Source: an uncultured Clostridia bacterium
GTDB taxonomy: Bacteria; Bacillota; Clostridia; Monoglobales; Monoglobaceae
DNA: 6,979 nucleotides
NCBI GenBank assembly: GCA_945878965.1
Contig: CAMCUJ010000078.1
Span: 1-6,979 of the forward strand
Direction of reading: 5' to 3'
Below the pieces are notes generated by a model. It searched no databases. It worked only from the letters and a program-made list of their open reading frames with translations, and had not been told where the DNA came from. The stretch's first letter is position 1. Each line of letters begins with the position of its first letter. Of the stretch, positions 1 through 3,578 are shown piece by piece. Both the position numbers and the translations under genes were made by a program.

Positions 1-137
1 TTTCAACCGTAAAGAATTCTGATGTGATTATGGTTCTTGAGCTTGGAAGAATTATTGAACGCGGCAGTCACGAAGCTTTAATAGCTGAAAAGGGTAAATA
101 CTATCAGCTGTATACAGGTGCCTTTGAACTCGAATAG
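1..137 (+). CDS. ABC exporter ATP-binding subunit, C-terminal end (partial)
   Basis: Reading from base 3, the last 44 codons of a gene that starts outside the window end at TAG 135-137. The fragment opens with STVKNSDVIMVLELGRIIE, continues with RGSHEALIAEKGKYYQLY and ends TGAFELE. This matches the stretch after the H-loop (normally HRLST) of the nucleotide-binding domain of fused membrane/ATPase exporters of the MdlB/MsbA/LmrA type: the beta-strand VIMVLELGRIIE, the RGSHEALI helix cap and the YYQLYTGAFE tail typical of heterodimeric Firmicute exporters. The Walker A, signature and Walker B motifs lie upstream and cannot be seen, so substrate and partner are unknown. The stop codon is followed immediately by a GACAGCGGTC repeat. 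Family assignment is strong; nothing finer is supportable. Confidence 0.9.
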   Translation, partial: STVKNSDVIMVLELGRIIERGSHEALIAEKGKYYQLYTGAFELE

Positions 138-151
138 GCGACAGCGGTCGC
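138..151 (+). repeat. GACAGCGGTC intergenic repeat, copy A
   Basis: The sequence GCGACAGCGGTCGC begins on the base after the ABC stop codon. It is a small dyad: arms GCGAC and GTCGC (5 bp) with loop AGCG. The core GACAGCGGTC recurs exactly at 408-417 and 6172-6181, all on the same strand. Three exact 10-mers in about 7 kb are unlikely by chance, particularly for a GC-rich word in AT-rich intergenic DNA. Function is unknown; this copy could form a small hairpin at the mRNA 3' end. Confidence 0.6.
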
Positions 152-194
152 TTTACCCCGCTTGCCTATATCATTGTTAAAAATTAATTTTCTA

Positions 195-223
195 TTGACA
201 CGTAAAATATTGTCTGATATAAT
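195..223 (+). promoter_or_regulatory. Perfect sigma-A promoter for candidate small RNA
   Basis: TTGACA at 195-200 and TATAAT at 218-223 are separated by exactly 17 bp. Both hexamers match the sigma-A (sigma-70) consensus completely. The expected start is near 230-231. No protein gene follows; the transcript would meet a strong intrinsic terminator at 275-316. Confidence 0.85.
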
Positions 224-229
224 GAATAT

Positions 230-316
230 AGAAAAAGGCAAGACCTCAAACGGTTATGCCGTCGTTGGAATTTTAAAAATAACGCCAACTTTAGGCATGG
301 TGGGCGTTATTTTTTT
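230..316 (+). ncRNA. Candidate small RNA (about 86 nt), unrecognised family
   Basis: The unit is bounded by a perfect promoter (195-223) and a strong intrinsic terminator (275-316), with no credible ORF in between. The predicted transcript starts near 230. Its 5' half can form a hairpin: GGCA 237-240 with TGCC 257-260, an A/A mismatch, a G-U pair, then ACC 243-245 with GGT 252-254, closing a 6-nt loop TCAAAC. A single-stranded linker GTCGTTGGAATTTT (261-274) follows, then the terminator stem. This 5' hairpin, linker and terminator layout is common in trans-acting small RNAs. The only internal ATG ORF (256) encodes six residues and has no ribosome binding site. I do not recognise it as 6S, tmRNA, SRP or RNase P RNA. 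Transcription is inferred from the signals only. Confidence 0.55.
275..316 (+). terminator. Intrinsic terminator with 12-bp perfect stem
   Basis: Bases 275-286 (AAAAATAACGCC) pair perfectly with 303-314, across a 16-nt loop (287-302). The descending arm runs into an unbroken T tract (310-316). This is a strong rho-independent terminator on the + strand and ends the candidate small RNA. The A tract on the left arm makes partial function on the other strand possible. Confidence 0.85.
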
Positions 317-377
317 ATGGATAATATTATTGCTAACAATAATATCATAAATATAATTATATATGTATAATCCATAA
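315..377. repeat. AT-rich nested inverted repeat
   Basis: TTATGGAT (315-322) is the reverse complement of ATCCATAA (370-377). Inside it, ATATTATTG (324-332) pairs perfectly with CAATAATAT (337-345) around a CTAA loop. The structure starts inside the T tract of the preceding terminator. No function is apparent; it may be a small degenerate element or simply AT-rich structure. Confidence 0.4.
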
Positions 378-379
378 GC

Positions 380-420
380 GTCACCCCCTTTCAAAGAAGA
401 TGGTGGTGACAGCGGTCGAA
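380..420 (+). repeat. GACAGCGGTC repeat, copy B, with GTCACC/GGTGAC stem
   Basis: The exact core GACAGCGGTC lies at 408-417. Just before it, GTCACC (380-385) pairs with GGTGAC (405-410), so the repeat core sits on the 3' arm of a hairpin. CGGTCG (413-418) is also complementary to CGACCG (450-455) in the following terminator, so two alternative folds compete. Unlike copies A and C, this copy is not next to a stop codon. Confidence 0.5.
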
Positions 421-429
421 TTTGTACGG

Positions 430-463
430 GACGTCGGGGACGCCGTCCCCGACCGTCGTTTTT
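430..463 (+). terminator. GC-rich intrinsic terminator, orphan
   Basis: GTCGGGGAC (433-441) pairs with GTCCCCGAC (445-453) around a 3-nt loop, and GAC (430-432) extends the stem to GTC (455-457) past a single bulged C. A T tract follows at 459-463, with another at 469-473. The stem is far more GC-rich than its surroundings. It is downstream of the small RNA terminator, so it may be a second backstop or part of a repeated intergenic element. Confidence 0.65.
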
Positions 464-464
464 G

Positions 465-513
465 GTTCTTTTTGGACGAGCAAAAAGAACAGAAAAGCAT
501 GAGCAAAAAGAAC
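465..513. repeat. Hairpin plus 13-bp direct repeat GAGCAAAAAGAAC
   Basis: GTTCTTTTTG (465-474) pairs perfectly with CAAAAAGAAC (481-490) around GACGAG. The second arm is repeated: GAGCAAAAAGAAC occurs at 478-490 and again at 501-513, a period of 23 bp. Either copy can pair with the single left arm, giving two alternative hairpins. Read on the minus strand this yields a cysteine- and arginine-rich frame with no ribosome binding site, which I do not regard as a gene. Confidence 0.6.
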
Positions 514-593
514 AAATCACTCCTTGAGAAAAGAAAAATTCTTAATTTAAAAAGTTAAATTACCGGTTAATGATAAAAATTCAATGTTTTTAA

Positions 594-620
594 TTTATTT
601 TGTAAATGACACAAAATAAA
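594..620. repeat. Perfect 10-bp AT-rich hairpin
   Basis: TTTATTTTGT (594-603) and ACAAAATAAA (611-620) are exact inverted repeats around AAATGAC. The dyad borders the multi-hairpin element that begins at 623 and could mark its edge. It has no GC core, so it is a poor terminator. Confidence 0.45.
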
Positions 621-742
621 AACGCACCCCACAAGTGCCGTAAATGAGATAAGGTAAAAACCTGGAAACCAGGTGGGAGAAACTCCGAAAGCATTACAAG
701 TCCACTGGCGGTCAAAAGACCGGAGGCATGTGCGCCGCTTTC
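621..742. other. Compact multi-hairpin element, possible structured RNA or intergenic repeat
   Basis: About 120 bp, clearly less AT-rich than its flanks, hold a run of small stems with A-rich loops: ACCTGG 660-665 with CCAGGT 669-674, GGAG 676-679 with CTCC 683-686, and CGGTC 709-713 with GACCG 718-722. Longer pairings could close the whole: CGCAC 623-627 with GTGCG 730-734, GAAAGC 687-692 with GCTTTC 737-742, and CTCCG 683-687 with CGGAG 721-725, some mutually exclusive. GCAC 624-627 with GTGC 635-638 is another local option. It matches no riboswitch or housekeeping RNA whose consensus I know. The strand is undetermined, and no clear promoter lies next to it. A dispersed non-coding repeat is the main alternative. 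Confidence 0.4.
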
Positions 743-886
743 AGAAGATAAATCCCTTAATATTAATGTTGGTTTTACATTAAAACACATCTACAAACAA
801 CGCAGGGTACGTTAATTAGTATATTCATTTCGTACTCATATGATAACACATTTTGATACAAAATTCAAGCCTAAATTCAAAAAATA

Positions 887-906
887 TTGTGAAAAATTTT
901 TAACAA
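887..906. promoter_or_regulatory. 20-bp near-palindrome upstream of the DUF2726 gene (operator candidate)
   Basis: TTGTGAAAAATTTTTAACAA is a perfect palindrome apart from one position in each arm (G in the left arm, A instead of C in the right). It ends 4 bp before the AGGAAAGG ribosome binding site. The outer arms TTGTGAA and TTAACAA resemble Rex half-sites, but the spacer is 6 bp rather than 4. Twelve bases (895-906) are identical to part of the adhE operator at 3401-3412. It could be an operator for a dyadic regulator or an RNA hairpin masking the start region. Confidence 0.35.
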
Positions 907-924
907 CATAGGAAAGGAAAAAAT

Positions 925-1401
925 ATGAATATTAAATTCGGTGTATTAACAGCAGCCTTAATAACTTTATTAATTGCAGCAATAATTATTCTTATAATAA
1001 GAAAGCTACATAACAGCTTGTATCCCTATGAGCTTATTGAATGTGCATTTACGAAAAATGAAATAGGCGTGTACTATAAAATTTTTGAAATTGCGGATGA
1101 GCTTGACCTTGAGGTATTCCCTAAGATGCGTCTTGCCGATATTTGCAGAGTAAAGAGAGGAACTAAGGATTATTACAGATTTTTTTCAAAGATTATGTCA
1201 AAGCACATAGATTTCGTTCTTTGCAGCAGAGAGGATTACAGCTTTGTACTTGCGATTGAACTCGATGACAGAAGCCATGAACGAAAGGATAGAATTAAAC
1301 GTGACAGATTTGTCGATAATGTGATGAAAGCCTGCGGACTTGAAATTCTGCACATAACCAATACCAATGATTTAGAACGTAAAATACGGGAGAGAATTTA
1401 G
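925..1401 (+). CDS. Membrane-anchored DUF2726-family protein
   Basis: 158 residues starting at ATG 925, preceded by a good ribosome binding site (AGGAAAGG, 910-917). Residues 6-25 form one hydrophobic transmembrane helix followed by basic residues (RKLH), so the rest is probably cytoplasmic. Residues about 40-155 fit DUF2726: an early Glu (E46 in KNEIGVYY), the PKMRLADI strand (66-73), HIDFVLC with D96, AIELDDRSH (110-118) and the basic helix RIKRDRFVDN with R126/D127. From family knowledge, the D...ExDD...H pattern recalls a PD-(D/E)XK nuclease-like fold, often joined to membrane or topoisomerase zinc-finger parts; nuclease activity here is inference. It stands alone after a long non-coding stretch, with a palindrome (887-906) at its leader. 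Its stop overlaps the stop of the convergent gene. Confidence 0.8.
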   Translation: MNIKFGVLTAALITLLIAAIIILIIRKLHNSLYPYELIECAFTKNEIGVYYKIFEIADELDLEVFPKMRLADICRVKRGTKDYYRFFSKIMSKHIDFVLCSREDYSFVLAIELDDRSHERKDRIKRDRFVDNVMKACGLEILHITNTNDLERKIRERI

Positions 1402-2750
1402 GACTGAATTTCCGAATATATTCTGTTTTTCGAGGTGACAGCAGCCAACGTAAGAAAGTATAACGAATTTACAGCAAAATTTAATCGGTTTGAACTTATA
1501 AATGCGGTAATTGATGAGGCTGTCAAAAACGAAATTACAGCGGCAGACTGTATTTTCGATGTGCCGTGGCTTTTGAAAAATGTGACTATGCAGCTGCGTA
1601 TGGATTTTAATACAAACCATAAAAATATTATCAGAAGTATTAATCCCGAAATATTCAGTATTTTTATATAGCTTTCATTTATATATGGAATATGTGAATT
1701 AATCGTTTTGCTTGTAAATGAGGTATAGGCGTTTATAAAGGGTGTCGAGCCTTCGCTCAGACTATGCTGCCAAAGCTCCCTTGATATGCTTATGATATTT
1801 TCTGCCGGAGTTCGGTATTTAATATTGGAATCAATAAAATCTATAAGATAATTTGCCGCAAGCTTTATTACTGCCGGTGAAATTAATAATATATATAGCA
1901 GGAATTTTGGTTTTGTTAGGGTTACAAAAATAAGAAACGATACCGAATATGCAGTATAAATACTTATTGAGCCCGATAAAAGCACTGCGGTTATGCTGAG
2001 TATTAAAACCGTTAAGGTCATAAATATACGTCTGAGCCGGCTTTTTTCGGTAACTGCTTTTGAAAGTGAAAGCGGCATAAGAACTGTTACTGTGTTTGCA
2101 TAATACATGACATTATTTGGATTTGCATTTTTAATTCCCTGTGAAATAATTATGATGCCGGATAAAATAATTAGAGATATTAAAGCGTAACTGTTTATTG
2201 TTTCCAAATCGCTTTTTTCATTAAGCGAAAATGACGCCGTTATAAACAGAAGAAACGGAGTCAAAAGCTCAATTGCAAGTATTCCCTCTTGTCCGAAAAT
2301 AAAATTATATACTGCATAAAAAATCAGAAAAATCGAAAGCACCGCCGTATAGCTTACAGCAAAAAGGCGGTCTTTGTTTTTGTATATGAATATTACTCCC
2401 CATATAACTGCCGCAAATGCAAGAAAAAGAGCTGCATAGCCTGTGAATACTGCGGAAAGCATTATTAAAATTCCGGTAATGTGTTCATAAAAATTATTTT
2501 CAAAAAAATTAATACGGCTAAAAATCGGTGAAATAATTCCGTATATTTTGTCCGCTAAAGGCAGAAAAAGCTTTTTCATTATCAATTCAAATATCTTAAA
2601 TATGAAGCTGCTGTGCCAAAGCGGTGTAAGCTTATACGGATTGAAAAAATATTTTATAAGCGGAGCGGATAAGAGGAATGTGTAAATTTTCGTATATATA
2701 TTAAATGTCAAGCTTTCGTAAAAAAGTTTTTTAAAATACTCCTTTTGCAT
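1398..2750 (-). CDS. O-antigen ligase/polymerase-like polytopic membrane protein
   Basis: 450 residues from ATG at 2750, with GGGAG about 10 nt upstream. After a polar, aromatic N-terminal 90 residues come about eleven hydrophobic segments, roughly 92-123 (two), 130-150, 158-176, 188-204, 214-231, 243-262, 263-278, 282-298, 364-384, 402-419 and 424-440. A large loop at about 300-362 sits between two of them, as in the Wzy_C/WaaL O-antigen ligase family. Supporting motifs are NPNNVMYY (210-217), LLSGSISIYTAY (257-268), ISRELWQHS in the loop, and NESYIKILNISGLILLIIF (358-376), which matches the family's HNsyLqlLxexGxiG signature with the His lost. By family such proteins polymerise or ligate surface polysaccharide using lipid-linked sugars; no other glycan gene is in view. 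Divergent from the DUF4330 gene; the long unbroken frame and membrane pattern through to 1398 make the opposite-strand frame at 1435-1671 unlikely. Confidence 0.7.
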   Translation of the reverse strand: MQKEYFKKLFYESLTFNIYTKIYTFLLSAPLIKYFFNPYKLTPLWHSSFIFKIFELIMKKLFLPLADKIYGIISPIFSRINFFENNFYEHITGILIMLSAVFTGYAALFLAFAAVIWGVIFIYKNKDRLFAVSYTAVLSIFLIFYAVYNFIFGQEGILAIELLTPFLLFITASFSLNEKSDLETINSYALISLIILSGIIIISQGIKNANPNNVMYYANTVTVLMPLSLSKAVTEKSRLRRIFMTLTVLILSITAVLLSGSISIYTAYSVSFLIFVTLTKPKFLLYILLISPAVIKLAANYLIDFIDSNIKYRTPAENIISISRELWQHSLSEGSTPFINAYTSFTSKTINSHIPYINESYIKILNISGLILLIIFLWFVLKSIRSCIVTFFKSHGTSKIQSAAVISFLTASSITAFISSNRLNFAVNSLYFLTLAAVTSKNRIYSEIQS

Positions 2751-2791
2751 AGCCGAAAATCTCCCTGTAATAAAATTAATAGGTATATTAT

Positions 2792-2890
2792 GTGAATTTT
2801 AATGCAAAATATGTAAGTAGAGCGGTTAAGGCTTTGACAGAGGAGTGCGGTTTTGATGAAAAAGAGCGGAATGAAATTAAATACACTTGA
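2792..2890 (+). CDS. Possible 32-residue overlapping small ORF
   Basis: A frame from GTG 2792 to TGA 2888-2890 encodes a polar, charged peptide (starting VNFNAKYVSRAVKALTEECG, ending KERNEIKYT) and overlaps the start of the DUF4330 gene by about 35 nt in another frame. Its composition looks more like a natural soluble helix than a random AT-rich frame. Only a weak AGG lies upstream (2781-2783) and there is no homology I recognise. It could be a translational-coupling leader for the DUF4330 gene, a remnant of a lost gene, or chance. Confidence 0.2.
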   Translation: MNFNAKYVSRAVKALTEECGFDEKERNEIKYT

Positions 2891-3275
2891 TATTATAGTT
2901 ATTACGGTGCTTTTGATAATAATTATTTCTACCGCTGTAATATCTCTTAAGGGAGATACCGAACCGCATACCAAAATTACAATTACTTTTGTAAGCGATA
3001 AATACAAAAGCGAGGTTTTCGGGGGAATAGAAAAGGATATACAGATTTTTGATTTTTCAAGCGGAGAGTGTATGGGAGCAGTCAAAGACTTAAGAATAAA
3101 TGAGGCGGAATGCGGCTTTTCTGAGCTTGAAATTGAGGCCTTGGCAGAGGTTAATGAAATTGAAAACGGAATTTTGATAAACAATACAAGGTTTTATAAA
3201 GGACAAAAGCTAAGTGTTATTGCAGGAAATTCAAACATTGCGGTAATGATTACGGATTTTAAGTTAATTGATTAA
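2856..3275 (+). CDS. DUF4330-family membrane-anchored protein
   Basis: 139 residues from ATG 2856. A TTG at 2853 sits 7 nt after the AGGAG at 2841-2845 and is equally plausible; it would add one residue. After a short basic N-terminus, the segment LDIIVITVLLIIIISTAVI (about residues 9-27) is a single transmembrane anchor, placing the C-terminal domain outside the cytoplasm. The remainder is beta-rich: TKITITFVSDKY, IEKDIQIFDFSSGECMG (the position of the family's IkvGDkVyd..tg..iG element), a variable middle, then FYKGQKLSVIAG and a closing ITDFKLID. The order of anchor, two beta modules and a late kGq-l strand fits DUF4330, a Firmicute family of unknown function often found near cell-surface polysaccharide genes. 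The divergent O-antigen-ligase-like gene fits that setting. No convincing terminator lies between it and adhE. Confidence 0.7.
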   Translation: MKKSGMKLNTLDIIVITVLLIIIISTAVISLKGDTEPHTKITITFVSDKYKSEVFGGIEKDIQIFDFSSGECMGAVKDLRINEAECGFSELEIEALAEVNEIENGILINNTRFYKGQKLSVIAGNSNIAVMITDFKLID

Positions 3276-3357
3276 AAATGCAGTTTAATTGTGCAACACG
3301 CTCAAAATAAGTTTTGTAAGGTTTGCTTTTTTGATAAAATTTTCTTTTTAAAGGTGG

Positions 3358-3386
3358 TTGACGTTTTTTTAAGTTAGTAGTATAAT
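3358..3386 (+). promoter_or_regulatory. Sigma-A promoter of adhE
   Basis: TTGACG at 3358-3363 (5 of 6 to consensus) and a perfect TATAAT at 3381-3386 are separated by 17 bp. The spacer includes a run of T. Transcription is expected to start near 3392-3394, giving a leader of about 186 nt before the adhE start at 3579. Confidence 0.8.
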
Positions 3387-3394
3387 AAAAATGT

Positions 3395-3412
3395 AAGTTA
3401 AATTTTTAACAA
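3395..3412. promoter_or_regulatory. Rex (redox-sensing repressor) operator candidate
   Basis: AAGTTAAATTTTTAACAA matches the clostridial-type Rex site TTGTTAA-N4-TTAACAA at 12 of 14 specified positions; only the two outermost bases of the left arm differ. It begins 9 bp after the -10 box and covers the expected start of transcription, so a bound protein would block initiation. Rex binds when the NADH/NAD+ ratio is low and releases at high NADH; adhE is a classic target. A further TTAAC/GTTAA dyad with the halves facing the other way lies at 3417-3430. Confidence 0.7.
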
Positions 3413-3481
3413 TCTTTTAACACAGGTTAAGAGATAATTAAAAGAGAGAAAAAAATATCTGCACGGTTAGGGAAATATATT

Positions 3482-3563
3482 CTTTAAGCGGAGCGGGATA
3501 AAGCAGTCGGGCGATGAGCGAATGCTTTAAATATATAAAAATATGCCGCACTCATCGGCGGTG
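3482..3563 (+). promoter_or_regulatory. Structured adhE 5' leader with complementary hairpin loops
   Basis: Hairpin 1: TAAAGCA (3499-3505) pairs with TGCTTTA (3523-3529), then after a G/A mismatch TCG (3507-3509) pairs with CGA (3519-3521), leaving loop GGCGATGAG. Hairpin 2: CCGC (3546-3549) pairs with GCGG (3558-3561), with two wobble pairs below, leaving loop ACTCATCG. CGATGAG in loop 1 (3512-3518) is exactly complementary to CTCATCG in loop 2 (3551-3557), so a 7-bp kissing interaction or pseudoknot is possible. Hairpin 2 ends about 5 nt before the ribosome binding site GGAGAGG (3568-3574). CTTTA (3482-3486) can instead pair with TAAAG (3499-3503), which would break hairpin 1. I recognise no known riboswitch class here. 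Confidence 0.5.
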
Positions 3564-3578
3564 GAATGGAGAGGCTTT

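Larger units (their letters stand above)
138..924. other. 787-bp intergenic region without a convincing protein gene
   Basis: This stretch separates the ABC gene from the DUF2726 gene. The ORFs in it lack ribosome binding sites or are built from hairpin sequence. It contains a repeat (138-151), a promoter, small RNA and terminator (195-316), an AT-rich inverted repeat (315-377), a second repeat copy with a GC-rich terminator (405-463), a hairpin with a direct repeat (465-513), an AT hairpin (594-620), a multi-hairpin element (623-742) and a palindrome (887-906), each listed separately. Between these, 514-593 is plain AT-rich DNA with one small perfect dyad (544-550 with 555-561). The stretch 784-886 shows nothing I can interpret; TATGAT at 839-844 is a possible -10 for the next gene but has no good -35. 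Confidence 0.7.

Noticed and set aside
162..350. 62-residue + strand ORF with a hydrophobic C-terminus
   Set aside because: It has no ribosome binding site, runs through the promoter at 195-223, and its hydrophobic end is encoded by the terminator hairpin and the AT-rich inverted repeat.
254..520. 88-residue minus strand ORF rich in Cys and Arg
   Set aside because: Most of it is read from the GC-rich terminator and the direct repeat; there is no ribosome binding site and the composition is unlike the neighbouring genes.
590..790. 66-residue minus strand ORF
   Set aside because: It lies across the multi-hairpin element and has no convincing ribosome binding site; the hairpins explain the sequence better than a protein does.
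1436..1446. TGACAGCAGCC as a fourth copy of the GACAGCGGTC repeat
   Set aside because: It matches only part of the core and lies inside the coding region of the minus strand gene, so chance is the simpler explanation.
1435..1671. 78-residue + strand ORF starting with GTG
   Set aside because: It is antisense to the C-terminal two membrane segments of the 450-residue gene, which form a good family end; it has only a poor, overlapping start signal.
2708..3184. 158-residue minus strand ORF
   Set aside because: It is the antisense shadow of the DUF4330 gene and the start of the divergent gene; the + strand product has a clear anchor and family motifs.
3276..3357. Terminator between the DUF4330 gene and adhE
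   Set aside because: The T run at 3327-3332 follows only a weak, AT-rich stem (CAAAA/TTTTG), so I do not call one; partial read-through into adhE remains possible.
3543..3578. Upstream in-frame ATG of adhE adding 12 residues
   Set aside because: No ribosome binding site precedes it and the added residues lie in the structured leader; AdhE proteins normally begin at about the position of ATG 3579.
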